This document shows positions 18,147-27,107 of a stretch of DNA of 64,000 nucleotides, piece by piece. The position numbers and the translations under genes were made by a program. Numbering within the stretch: position 1 is the first letter of the stretch; each line of letters begins with the position of its first letter. The stretch is from Collinsella sp. (lineage in GTDB: Bacteria > Actinomycetota > Coriobacteriia > Coriobacteriales > Coriobacteriaceae), in assembly GCA_019419525.1 (NCBI GenBank), contig DXZU01000021.1, forward strand, positions 1 through 64,000. The letters are read 5' to 3'. Below the pieces are notes generated by a model. That model was not told the DNA's origin. It did no database searches and saw only the letters and a list, made by a program, of their open reading frames with translations.

Positions 18147-18812
18147 TTAGCCGTGATATTCGCCGTTGTATTGGATCAACGTTAGATCTTCCACGCCATC
18201 GAGCGCGCGGATGGCGTCGGCATAGGGCATATCCACACCGTCCGAGAACACCTCGACGGCCATCTCGACCTTGTCACCGCGCATGGTCTTGGACTTGACG
18301 GAAAACTTGGTGCGCCCAAATGCACGCACGATATCATCGCCGGTGGTCTGCCCCGTGTAGTGGATGACCATCATGTACACGCGCGCCTTGTCCTGGTGGC
18401 TCGCAAAGCCGGCGATCATCACCACGATCACCACTGCCGTGAGTCCTACGAGCGCATACATACCGGCGCCTGCAGTAATGCCTGTGGTAATGGCCCAAAA
18501 CAGATACAACAGGTCGAGCGGATCCTTGACCGCCGTGCGGTAGCGGACAATAGACAGAGCACCGACCATACCGAGCGAGATGACCACATTCGTCGAGATC
18601 GCGAGCGTGACCATGCAGGTGAGCACGCACATGCCAACGAGCGTTACGGCAAAACTGCGCGAATACACCACGCCGGTAAAAAAGCGCTTGTACACGTAAT
18701 AGATCAGGATGCCCATGGCGAGCGCCACGAGCAGCGACAGGCCGATCTTGGCAGGGTCGACCTGACCAAACGCCTCCAAGACGGAGTTCTTAAAAAAGTC
18801 CCTAGTGCTCAT
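18147..18812 (-). CDS. DUF4956 membrane protein
   Basis: 221 aa with about four to five hydrophobic segments in the first two thirds (IGLSLLVALAMGILIYYV, FAVTLVGMCVLTCMVTLAI, then a long pair around TTGITAGAGMYALVGLTAVV) and the family motif GALSIVRYRTAVKDPLDLLY. The soluble C-terminal part resembles a small ferredoxin-like domain. Genes of this family usually sit beside VTC-domain and CotH genes, exactly as here. Biochemical role unknown. It starts 3 bp after the VTC gene stop. Confidence 0.85.
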   Translation of the reverse strand: MSTRDFFKNSVLEAFGQVDPAKIGLSLLVALAMGILIYYVYKRFFTGVVYSRSFAVTLVGMCVLTCMVTLAISTNVVISLGMVGALSIVRYRTAVKDPLDLLYLFWAITTGITAGAGMYALVGLTAVVIVVMIAGFASHQDKARVYMMVIHYTGQTTGDDIVRAFGRTKFSVKSKTMRGDKVEMAVEVFSDGVDMPYADAIRALDGVEDLTLIQYNGEYHG

Positions 18813-18815
18813 GGT

Positions 18816-19607
18816 CTAAATATCCCCTCGGTTCCCAAAATCCGATTCCCAGTAGTTAAAACCGCGCAGGTAGGCGGTCTTGTCATAACACAGGCAGTAC
18901 TTAGAGACCGCCGTGAGTTCGGCCGCACCTGGCGGCACCATATCGCGCACCAGCTGCGGGCAAAACTCGGTATACTTGACCTCCATCACCAGCTTGCCGG
19001 GCTCCAGCACGGGCAACGCGGGCAACGTCGCGTCAAAGATGTCAAAGCTCCCCACCGCCGCACGCACGTTGCTATCAAAGGTAATGCGCACGGTGCCCTC
19101 GTCCATCACCCACGGCTCGCGCTCGTAGTCCACGATGGTTCGCGGGCGCATCATATTACAGATGCACTCGATGTAGAACTCGCGACAGAGCGGATAGGGG
19201 CTCCTCAGCAAAAAGTCGTAGTCGCCGGCCAGAATCTGCTCAAACTCGCTACGCGTGAGCGGCGCGTCCTCCTTGTAGATCCAGCTGCCGTACTTCTTTT
19301 TGCGCTCGAGCTTAATCACCTTGTCGCTGCCGTTATAGATGCGCACGCGATACTTTTTGCGCATGAGAATACCGGCGTCTTTTTCCTCGTAGGCCGAGTT
19401 GCAGTAGTCGTCAAAGTACAGGCTGCGAATGGTGTAACCACCTGCCCGCGCATGCTTGTCCAGCTTAAACACCGGCGCCATGCGGCAGGCAAGCGCGGCG
19501 TGCTCGCCCTCGTTAATGAGATATTTGAGCTCGTGGCGATAACGCTCCTGCGTGGCGCGCGCGGGAGGTGCCGCCAGGCGCTCAAGCAGCGCGCTAGCCC
19601 TCCTCAT
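18816..19607 (-). CDS. VTC-domain (polyphosphate polymerase-like) protein
   Basis: 263 aa. The VTC tunnel-domain pattern is visible: RHELKYLIN near the start, RSLYFDDY, YRVRIYNGSDKVIKLERK and EVKYTEFCPQLVRD, supplying the Lys/Arg-rich and acidic lining seen in yeast Vtc4. In yeast this domain makes polyphosphate from ATP; bacterial members beside CotH/DUF4956 have not been firmly assigned a substrate. It overlaps cotH by 14 bp. Confidence 0.85.
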   Translation of the reverse strand: MRRASALLERLAAPPARATQERYRHELKYLINEGEHAALACRMAPVFKLDKHARAGGYTIRSLYFDDYCNSAYEEKDAGILMRKKYRVRIYNGSDKVIKLERKKKYGSWIYKEDAPLTRSEFEQILAGDYDFLLRSPYPLCREFYIECICNMMRPRTIVDYEREPWVMDEGTVRITFDSNVRAAVGSFDIFDATLPALPVLEPGKLVMEVKYTEFCPQLVRDMVPPGAAELTAVSKYCLCYDKTAYLRGFNYWESDFGNRGDI

Positions 19608-21363
19608 ACGTGTCCTCCACGACCTTACCGCCGTCTTGCACGTAAAAACACTTCATGCCGTAGTGCTTGCCGTCGTCGGCCACATAGTAGTCAAACGCAT
19701 CTTGTATATAGCCGTCTGAGTTGGTGGCGCGCACGCGCACAAAATACTGGCCGGTATCGGGCGCATCGCAGGTCACCTCGGGCAGTAGCACGTCCTCGGC
19801 CTTAAAAAACACGTCCTTGATGGCATAGTCGCGCGCCAGCTCCACGGTATAGCGAATGTCGCGCGCCTCAAAGTCGTAGGACGCATCCCAGTTAATGCGC
19901 AGCTTACCGTTATCGATCTGCGGCACGCCAATGTAGAACGGCATGGGCTTTTTATAGCTCTCGCGAAAGCTCTTATAGTTCTCCTCGATCTCGGAGGGAA
20001 TCGCCGCGGCGATCTGCTCGTATTGGTCCTTGGTGACAGGCAGATTGTCGATATCGGGCGAAGCAAAGACCAGGGATTCAGTCACATCGCGGTAGTGCTT
20101 GATCATCTTGCTCAAGCGTGCCTCGGTCATATACGAGCGCAGGTCCTTGACGGCGCGGTCGAGCTCGCTGCGGAACGATTTGCTGCGCAGCGCACGATTG
20201 AACAGTACGTTGCCCCAGTAGTTGCTTGCGCCGCGCTCCCAGCTCGCGTAGTCCGAAAACCCGGTAAGAGAAAGCTCCAGCTTGCGCAGCATGCCGTCGT
20301 TATCCCAATCTAAAAAGTACCAGGTATTTGAGTTGAGCGGGCTGTACAGATAGCAGTTACGGTTCTGCGTATCGCAGTTGCCCGTCAGAATCTGAAACGC
20401 CAGCCAATAGACCAGATTCTCGGAATCAAAGTAGGTGTCGAGCACGTCATCGATCTTTTGCGATTCGTCGTTGAGCGCATCGAGCATCTCGATGAGCTTG
20501 GTGTGGTCCGAATCGCCCTTAATCTCAAGCATGCCCTCAAAGCTTGCCTGGTTGTAGTCAGGATCATCGGCAAGCTTAATGGTGTCCTCGTAGCGATGGA
20601 AATCAAAGCTGTTCACCTTGTACAGGTGCCCGCTCTTATCCAGGCCATGCGCCTTAAGCGCCGTCTTGTTGAGCTGCTCCACCTGCGTAAACAGGCCGTA
20701 GTCCTCAAAGGTATCGTTGGACTTTTCGGTCTGGTCGCACACCCACAGATGCACAAACTGCGTGCGCAGGCCCATCATCTGGGGGATTCCGCGGATAAGG
20801 TCGTAGGCCATCTTGTTGCGAAAACGCACACCCTCGCCCATGTGCTTGTTGAGCGCAATCGCGCGCTGTTGGCGCCAGGTACCCTTGCCCTTTTTGAGCT
20901 CCACCTTGTAGTTCTTTTGCGAGTTCATGCTCGATGTCTGACCGCGCACCTGCACGGTGGCATTGGGCGCTTCCTCGCCATAGCCAACCTCGCCGGCCAC
21001 CGGGCCGTCTTCGTCGCCCGCCTGCAGCAGGCCCATAACCTGATAGCGCGTCACGCCCATGTCGGCATAGTCATACACCGAGTACGTGTTGATCTCGGCC
21101 CAGCTATGGTCCGTGTTCTCGGAGCTGTTGCCGCGCGAGACCGTCAGGTACATGGTCACAATGTCCGAGTCGTCGTAGACCTCGTACAGCTCATCTTTAT
21201 CGCGCAAATGCTTGGACTGGTCGGAGGCCTCGGCCTTTTTAATCTTGTCCTGCTTTTTTACCTTATTTGTCGAGGATTCGTCCTGAGATGAGCAGCCCGA
21301 AAGCAGCAGCGCGCCGGCAGCCGCCTCGATCAGACAGCGGCGAGACATCAACTTATCGATCAT
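19594..21363 (-). CDS. cotH: CotH-family kinase-like lipoprotein
   Basis: 589 aa. The N-terminus is a lipoprotein signal (hydrophobic stretch ending LLLSGC) after an Arg pair. The CotH kinase core shows KNYKVELKKGKG, VRFRNKMAYDLIRG, TGNCDTQNRNCYLY and FLDWDNDGM, the last being the metal-binding Asp region. CotH proteins of spore coats phosphorylate proteins; in this non-spore setting the substrate is unknown but is probably extracellular. A C-terminal fibronectin-like domain (around 480-575) follows. ATG with GGGGAGG five bases upstream; overlaps pelG by 11 bp. Confidence 0.88.
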   Translation of the reverse strand: MIDKLMSRRCLIEAAAGALLLSGCSSQDESSTNKVKKQDKIKKAEASDQSKHLRDKDELYEVYDDSDIVTMYLTVSRGNSSENTDHSWAEINTYSVYDYADMGVTRYQVMGLLQAGDEDGPVAGEVGYGEEAPNATVQVRGQTSSMNSQKNYKVELKKGKGTWRQQRAIALNKHMGEGVRFRNKMAYDLIRGIPQMMGLRTQFVHLWVCDQTEKSNDTFEDYGLFTQVEQLNKTALKAHGLDKSGHLYKVNSFDFHRYEDTIKLADDPDYNQASFEGMLEIKGDSDHTKLIEMLDALNDESQKIDDVLDTYFDSENLVYWLAFQILTGNCDTQNRNCYLYSPLNSNTWYFLDWDNDGMLRKLELSLTGFSDYASWERGASNYWGNVLFNRALRSKSFRSELDRAVKDLRSYMTEARLSKMIKHYRDVTESLVFASPDIDNLPVTKDQYEQIAAAIPSEIEENYKSFRESYKKPMPFYIGVPQIDNGKLRINWDASYDFEARDIRYTVELARDYAIKDVFFKAEDVLLPEVTCDAPDTGQYFVRVRATNSDGYIQDAFDYYVADDGKHYGMKCFYVQDGGKVVEDTYEEG

Positions 21364-22897
21364 CAGAACCTCCCCAATGGTTGCGATACACGCGAACTAC
21401 TGCGCGCTGAAACGCGCCGTGCGGCACGCCCTTGCAGCGGCACTCCTCATAGCGCTGCTCGGCACGGTCGAGCAAGCGGCCCAGCTGTGTAAAACGACCC
21501 GTTTTGTCGGTCGCCACAATGGGCTGCTGACTCAGGATACGATACGGTAAGTTGGCGGTATAGGTATCGAGCCGCAGCAGCGCCACGATAAAAAACACCA
21601 CCGCACCCAACAAAAAGCCAAAGCCGTAAAACTGCTGCGGCAAAAGCAACGACACGGCGGTCGCCAGCCCTGCCACACCGGCAAACAGGCCCGAGGCCAG
21701 AACGGCTCCCTTGTAGTCGGTAAAGTACAGCAAGATAAGCAGGATCGTGTTGCCCACGGCATACAGGCCGTAGCCTACGCACAGCGTGCGAAAATACCCG
21801 TGCATAAGATTGTTAAAGCCCAGCGGCAGGGCCGAGAGCACTGTAGTCTCGAGCGAGATGACCGCCGCGGTCACAAACAGCTGCTTGAGCGCGCAAAAGC
21901 GCAGTTCGCTGTTGAGCGTGGAGAGCATCTCCTCCTCGGCCACCACAATATCGCCCACCACGCCGCCGTCGTTGAACAGGCTGTAGTAGTCACGGTAGCG
22001 CGGATAGAAATTGACCTCGACCGACACCACAAAGTTGACGGTCGTGACGAGTGTGGTCAGAAACGCAATGAGTGCCGGAACGTCATGGTAAGGAGCCCCG
22101 TAAAACAGGCCTTTGATCTGCACGCCAATAGGGCCCGCCCAGATAATAACCAGGTGTACGAAAAGCCCCAAGTTGGTAAACAGCCCCGTAAGCGCAAGCG
22201 GCATAAATTGATCGAGCCAGCGCAAAAAACACCAGGGACTCCGATCACTCTGTGGAAAATACCGGTACAGCAGTACCACATCCCAGGCAAGCATGACGCC
22301 GTAGCCTAGGGCGATTGACGCCAACAGGCCCTCGACCGGCGGCAATCCCAACGTCAGCGCTGCCAGGGCGCACAGGCACGCCACGCCAATGGCGGCCGCA
22401 AAGCTGCACAGAATGCCACGATAATCTTTGATGGCCGTGAGATAGCTCATGCCGTTCCAGTTGACGATCATGATGTTGAAGAGCCACAGGCACAGCAGCC
22501 CCTGCAGCAGCGTGGCCCCCGAGAACAGCAAAAAGACGCCGTAGAGCACCGTGCCCGCAACGAGCATGATGGCATTAGATCCCCAAAACGAAGGCAGGAT
22601 CTCATCCTCGCGCTCGGCAAAGAGCATGTCGGCCAAAAAGCGCGTGACCGGCATGGAGAAAAAGCTTGTGAGCGTGAGCGATGCCAGCAGCGTATAGGTC
22701 ACCATGCACACCAGCAGGTCCTGGTTGGCGCGCCCCACGCCCCACAGACCGCACAGCACCAAGATACCCACCTGGAGCAGCACACCCAGCAGCATGGGGC
22801 CCGTGCATACAATGCCGGCGTAGCCGTAAGCGCGCATCGTGGCAAACAGACCCTTGCGCCTAAACAGGCGTTTGAGCTCAAAACCGATTCCGGCCAC
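21353..22897 (-). CDS. pelG: PelG-family polysaccharide transporter
   Basis: 514 aa, about a dozen hydrophobic segments. It begins MAGIGFELKRLFRRKGLFAT and MRAYGYAGIVCTGPMLLGVL, both highly typical of PelG, a MOP-superfamily transporter that moves the Pel polymer across the membrane with PelD/E/F. GTG start, three bases after the stop that pelF would use if intact. No pelB or pelC are present, as expected for a Gram-positive envelope. Confidence 0.93.
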   Translation of the reverse strand: MAGIGFELKRLFRRKGLFATMRAYGYAGIVCTGPMLLGVLLQVGILVLCGLWGVGRANQDLLVCMVTYTLLASLTLTSFFSMPVTRFLADMLFAEREDEILPSFWGSNAIMLVAGTVLYGVFLLFSGATLLQGLLCLWLFNIMIVNWNGMSYLTAIKDYRGILCSFAAAIGVACLCALAALTLGLPPVEGLLASIALGYGVMLAWDVVLLYRYFPQSDRSPWCFLRWLDQFMPLALTGLFTNLGLFVHLVIIWAGPIGVQIKGLFYGAPYHDVPALIAFLTTLVTTVNFVVSVEVNFYPRYRDYYSLFNDGGVVGDIVVAEEEMLSTLNSELRFCALKQLFVTAAVISLETTVLSALPLGFNNLMHGYFRTLCVGYGLYAVGNTILLILLYFTDYKGAVLASGLFAGVAGLATAVSLLLPQQFYGFGFLLGAVVFFIVALLRLDTYTANLPYRILSQQPIVATDKTGRFTQLGRLLDRAEQRYEECRCKGVPHGAFQRAVVRVYRNHWGGSDDR

Positions 22898-22987
22898 CGG
22901 CTACTCCCCCTCTCTGGGCAGGTCAAACGCACGCGCCGTCTCGTCGTACAGCGCGCGATAGTTGGCGAGCATCTGCTCGTGCAAAAA

Positions 22988-24328
22988 TTACGTGGCAACG
23001 CGACGCTGGCCGCGCTCCCCCATCTCAATGCGGCGGGCGCGGCTTGTGCACATGCGCTCCATGGCATCGGCCAAGCCCTTGCGATACATGGGCGGCGTCA
23101 CAAAACCCGCCACGCCAAAGTCATCGCCCGGGGCACCTTCGAGCAGCTCGCGGCAGCAGCCCACCTCGGTCGTCACGCAGGGACGGCGCGCTGCAAGCGA
23201 CTCCAGCACGCTAAGCGGCTGGCCCTCGGAGATGCTCGTCAAAATGGTAAAGTCGAGCTTTTCCATGTACTCAACCACGTTGACGCGGCCGGTAAAGATC
23301 AAGTCGCGCACGCCCAGGGTATCGACCAGCGCGTGACACTCGGCGCCGTACTCCTCGTCATCCACGCCACCCATGATGTGCAGGCGCACGCGGGGCAGGC
23401 CCTCGTACTGCTCAAAGAAGGCATAGATCATGGTCTTGACGTCCTTGATGGGCGCCAGGCGCACCACCGCGCCAATGTCCACCCAGCCGTCATCGGGCTT
23501 TAAGGGAATGTCCTTAAAGCGATCGAACTGGATGCCGTTGGGGATGACCAGGCACTTGTCCGCATCGCAGCCCATGTCGATCTGCGTCTTACGGGCGTTA
23601 TGGAACAAACTGGTCACGCGGAAGGCGCGACGGTAGATCTCCTCCGAAAGCAGGTAGAAAAAGCGGATCCAGCGGTCCTTAAACGACGGCACGACCCAGT
23701 CGGCACGAATGATCTCTTCCTCGCGCTCGCGGGTATAAATGCCGTGCTCGGTCAGCAGCACCGGAGCCTGGTGAACGCTTGAGCCCAGACAGGCGAGCAG
23801 GCCGCCGTAGCCGGTCGAGATGGCGTGGTACACATCGGCCACCGGCACCTCGCTGCCCAGAAGGTAGAGCACGGGCAGCAGCATGGAGCGCATGGTGTGG
23901 AATGCATCGGCAAAGGGCGTGTATGGGTACTCGGCCAGGCACACGTCGCGAAAGATATCCATAAACGTGCGGCTCTGCAAAAACGATAGCGGATGCACGC
24001 GACGGCGCTGGAAGATATCAAATAGCACGTCCCAGTCCGGATTAGAAAGCGACACCAGGCGGCGCAGCGCCTCGCGCTCGCGGTTGTTAAAGTCGGCCTC
24101 TTCTTGCTCGCCCGAAAGCCGCAGGGCGTCATCCAGAAATACCTCGTGCACCTCGACCACGTTGCCGGGCAGCTCGTAGACAAACTTGCCGCGGTCGGCA
24201 GCATGCGCGCCAATCACCCACAGCACAAACTCGTGCTCGGGCATGGCCTGTATGTAGCCATGCATCCAGGTAGATACGCCGCCGTGCACATAGGGGTAGC
24301 AACCCTCGAGTACCAAACAGATTCTCAT
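22988..24328 (-). CDS. pelF: PelF-family glycosyltransferase, prematurely stopped
   Basis: GT4 enzyme predicted to polymerise Pel from a UDP-sugar. It starts MRICLVLEGCYPYVHGG (PelF signature) and contains TEHGIYTREREEEI, VIPNGIQFDRF, and the donor site TSISEGQPLSVLESLA. The frame ends at a TAA (22988-22990), yet the same frame continues directly with F-L-H-E-Q-M-L-A-N-Y-R-A-L-Y-D-E for 25 codons to a TAG at 22901-22903, three bases before pelG. The tail matches the family's C-terminal helix, so the TAA is probably a Tyr codon mutated to stop. Activity may survive loss of the last helix. Confidence 0.9.
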   Translation of the reverse strand: MRICLVLEGCYPYVHGGVSTWMHGYIQAMPEHEFVLWVIGAHAADRGKFVYELPGNVVEVHEVFLDDALRLSGEQEEADFNNREREALRRLVSLSNPDWDVLFDIFQRRRVHPLSFLQSRTFMDIFRDVCLAEYPYTPFADAFHTMRSMLLPVLYLLGSEVPVADVYHAISTGYGGLLACLGSSVHQAPVLLTEHGIYTREREEEIIRADWVVPSFKDRWIRFFYLLSEEIYRRAFRVTSLFHNARKTQIDMGCDADKCLVIPNGIQFDRFKDIPLKPDDGWVDIGAVVRLAPIKDVKTMIYAFFEQYEGLPRVRLHIMGGVDDEEYGAECHALVDTLGVRDLIFTGRVNVVEYMEKLDFTILTSISEGQPLSVLESLAARRPCVTTEVGCCRELLEGAPGDDFGVAGFVTPPMYRKGLADAMERMCTSRARRIEMGERGQRRVAT

Positions 24329-26205
24329 TTGTCGCCACCCTCCTTGCGTGCAATGGTCACCGTCTTGTCCGTGGCTTTAACCAGGTACAGATCGCCCGTC
24401 AGATGCGTAATCTCGCCACCCGTGACTGCACCCGGCTCGCCGTTGTTGGCGCGGAACATGAGCCAAGCCTCGTCGTGGAAATTGCCCAGGCTGAGCGTCC
24501 AGGCATTCGCGTCTGTATCCACGCTCACCGTCACGGACGAAAAGCGCTGGATGGCGCCCGAGCATTCCGAACCGGTCTGGCGCCGCAGGTCGGGCGCAGA
24601 CTTGGTAAGCCACTCCAGGTAGTTGGTCAGACCGCCCTTGTAGACCTCCCAGCCCTCCTTGGCTCCGCGACCGGGATCCAGTAGGTCGTCCGGATGCATA
24701 AAGTGCGTACTCACGTAGTGCATGTTGAGCTCGGACACGGCTGCCAGACGCATATAGGAATCGTCGACCATGCCGCCCGAGACGATACGCGGCTGCTCCA
24801 CAATGCCGTCGCTCGCCACGCCAAACTCCTGCACGTACGGCAGATCGGTGCCGTCCTCAAAATACGTACTGGCGATGGTCTTAATGCGCGGAACGTCGGT
24901 GCCGATAAGCTTGCGTGCACGTGCCGAAAGGATATTCGACGGTGGCACATAGACCGAGCCGTGCGCGTTGGGCAGCACCTCGTCCTGGAAAGCGATAAGC
25001 TCGTTGAGCGATGCGACAAGCGTTTCCTTGTTCTTCCACGTCTTGTAGTCGTACAACGTGCCGTAATCGGTGTCCCAGAGTGCCAGAGGCTGATGGTTGT
25101 AGCCGTGAAAGCCCAGCTCTCCGCCCATCTGCAGCAGCATGCCGCCAAAGTAGCGGAACTGTGTGGTATCGGCTTGGCGCGCGGGCTCGGTCTGGTTAAC
25201 CGCGTCCTCGTAGTTTTCGATCATAACGCCGGTATAGCGAATGCCGTATTTTTGCGCGAGCTTTTGCAGATCGGGCCACCAGACCTTGGTATAAAAGTCG
25301 GCGATGGAAAGCCCGTAGTCGCGCTTGATGTAGGTGCCGTCGCCCGAGGGCACGGGGCTGGGGAAGTCGTCCAGATAGAAGACGGCGCTGTTGATGACGG
25401 GGTAGGCCGTGGCATCGCCCAGCAGGCTGATCGCCGCGGCGTAAAAACCGCGCATGACCTTGTCATAGATACCGATATTGCACACCACGGTGCGACCGCT
25501 ACCGCAGTCATTCGACCAAATGAGCGGGGCGCCCGCATCGCCGGTCTTAGCCCACACACGAGCCGTCTCGCGCAGCGAAACCGAAAGCGACGAATCAAAG
25601 GGGTCCGAGAGCCCGTAGCGCTCTCCCCCGCCCAGCATAAAGTCCTCGCTCGGCACAATGCTTTCGGCTTTTACATAGTCATATCCGGCAGATTCAATGC
25701 CAAGCTTGGGAGCAATCACTTGCAGATAGCCCGAGTTATCCGGAGGCATGGCGAGCATAAGCGAACCGCCGGCACTCACCCAACTCATAATGTCGCTCAG
25801 GTGCGTACCGAGCCCATCGAGCGACGGCATGAGCAAAATCACGCGATCGTAGGAGGTCAGCGAGGGAATGGCATCCGCGCCGTCCAGGGCAAGGTCCACG
25901 TCGCGGTGCGCGATCTTCATGTCGAGCAGAATCTGGTCGAACTGCTCCTTTACGTCCTCGACGCCAGCTTGATCGGAATCGGTAATGACCAGGCACGTGG
26001 GCTTTTGGCCAAAGATTGCCGAGGAGGCCGGCACCGCGTCGTTGGCGGCGAGCATGCCCAGCTTGTGCTGTCCAGCGCTGTACTGCACGCCGGCGCGTTC
26101 GATCAGCAGCACGGCGGCCATGACGATAAAAACAGCCCACACTACGAGCAGCCCCATCCAACGAAAGCGGTCTGCACGGTCGCGGATATGTTGCACCACG
26201 CTCAT
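24325..26205 (-). CDS. pelA: DUF2194 membrane-anchored deacetylase-like protein (PelA counterpart)
   Basis: 626 aa with one N-terminal membrane segment (around residues 18-38) and a large extracellular part. FYLDDFPSP resembles the acidic metal motif and GFHGYNHQPL the His motif of polysaccharide deacetylases. DUF2194 proteins occupy the PelA slot in Gram-positive pel clusters, where partial deacetylation gives the polymer its positive charge. The ATG at 26205 has GGAGG four bases upstream. ATGA overlaps couple it to both neighbours. Confidence 0.82.
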   Translation of the reverse strand: MSVVQHIRDRADRFRWMGLLVVWAVFIVMAAVLLIERAGVQYSAGQHKLGMLAANDAVPASSAIFGQKPTCLVITDSDQAGVEDVKEQFDQILLDMKIAHRDVDLALDGADAIPSLTSYDRVILLMPSLDGLGTHLSDIMSWVSAGGSLMLAMPPDNSGYLQVIAPKLGIESAGYDYVKAESIVPSEDFMLGGGERYGLSDPFDSSLSVSLRETARVWAKTGDAGAPLIWSNDCGSGRTVVCNIGIYDKVMRGFYAAAISLLGDATAYPVINSAVFYLDDFPSPVPSGDGTYIKRDYGLSIADFYTKVWWPDLQKLAQKYGIRYTGVMIENYEDAVNQTEPARQADTTQFRYFGGMLLQMGGELGFHGYNHQPLALWDTDYGTLYDYKTWKNKETLVASLNELIAFQDEVLPNAHGSVYVPPSNILSARARKLIGTDVPRIKTIASTYFEDGTDLPYVQEFGVASDGIVEQPRIVSGGMVDDSYMRLAAVSELNMHYVSTHFMHPDDLLDPGRGAKEGWEVYKGGLTNYLEWLTKSAPDLRRQTGSECSGAIQRFSSVTVSVDTDANAWTLSLGNFHDEAWLMFRANNGEPGAVTGGEITHLTGDLYLVKATDKTVTIARKEGGDK

Positions 26206-27107
26206 CTGGCCTCCTCCCCGTCGCGCCAAAACGCCAACTGTTCGCGGTTGGCGGCACTCAAATACACATGCTGATTGTCGATCGCGTCGATCACACGGTG
26301 GACCTCGTCACCGTCGCGGCGCATCACGGCCAGGCGCAGGCAAAGCATCCAAACCTCCTGCTCCTCGGGCACGTCGAGCACCAGCTGGTCGGTCACGGTC
26401 TGCGCCTCGTCGATCTGTCCGACATCGGCCAGCGCCGTCGCGTATCGAATGCGCAGCTTAAGGGTATCCTCGCGTTCGCAGCGACGCGCAAGCAGGCGCG
26501 CGTACTGTTGGCGCTGAATCTGAGCCACGTGCCCCTCAGCCAAGCCCGAGCCCAAGTATTCACCAAGATAATCGCAGTATTCGTTGAGGTTTTGCGCGCT
26601 CGGGTCGGTCTTAAAAGCACGTTCCAACTGCTGCAGTTTAAGGTCAGACTCCTTGGAGATCTGCGCCACCGCCGTCGCGGCATAGTGCGCCACCTCAACG
26701 TCGTCGTTAAGCTTAGCCGCCTGCAGCTGCGCCAGGTACGCGTCGGGCTCCTCGGTGAGCATGGAAAGCATTAGGCGGCGCCGGTATGCCGGGTCGTTGA
26801 CGATGAGCGCCTCCTCGAGCGGCACTACGCCTGCATCGTCCTCACCACTCGGTACCGACATACTACGATGCAGGTCATCGTTGAAGCGCAGCGACTCCAG
26901 CGCAGACTCTTTCAGCCCCTCGCCAAACACCGCGCTGCGGACCGATAGCAGAACCACCAGCAACGGGCCCCACAGCGGCACCAGCACTATCACAGCCAGC
27001 ATGTGTCCGCGCACCGGCAGCAGGCCCAGCTTCATGAGCGTCCACAGCATCAGGCAAACCAGCGCATGAATCAGCAGCAAGACGGCAGCAACGACAAGCG
27101 AGATCAA
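26202..27107 (-). CDS. pelE: PelE-like membrane protein with helical repeats
   Basis: 301 aa. Two N-terminal hydrophobic segments (about 2-25 and 37-60) precede a soluble, all-helical TPR-like region (LLRRLMLSMLTEEPDAYLAQ type repeats, several Arg/Leu heptads). This layout and its place between pelD and the DUF2194 gene match PelE, a scaffold of the inner-membrane Pel synthase complex. TTG start overlaps the pelD stop (TTGA). Confidence 0.75.
   Translation of the reverse strand: MISLVVAAVLLLIHALVCLMLWTLMKLGLLPVRGHMLAVIVLVPLWGPLLVVLLSVRSAVFGEGLKESALESLRFNDDLHRSMSVPSGEDDAGVVPLEEALIVNDPAYRRRLMLSMLTEEPDAYLAQLQAAKLNDDVEVAHYAATAVAQISKESDLKLQQLERAFKTDPSAQNLNEYCDYLGEYLGSGLAEGHVAQIQRQQYARLLARRCEREDTLKLRIRYATALADVGQIDEAQTVTDQLVLDVPEEQEVWMLCLRLAVMRRDGDEVHRVIDAIDNQHVYLSAANREQLAFWRDGEEAR

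Noticed and set aside
23779..23964. Arg-rich small frames opposite pelF and similar genes
   Set aside because: Shadow frames of high-GC genes with biased composition.
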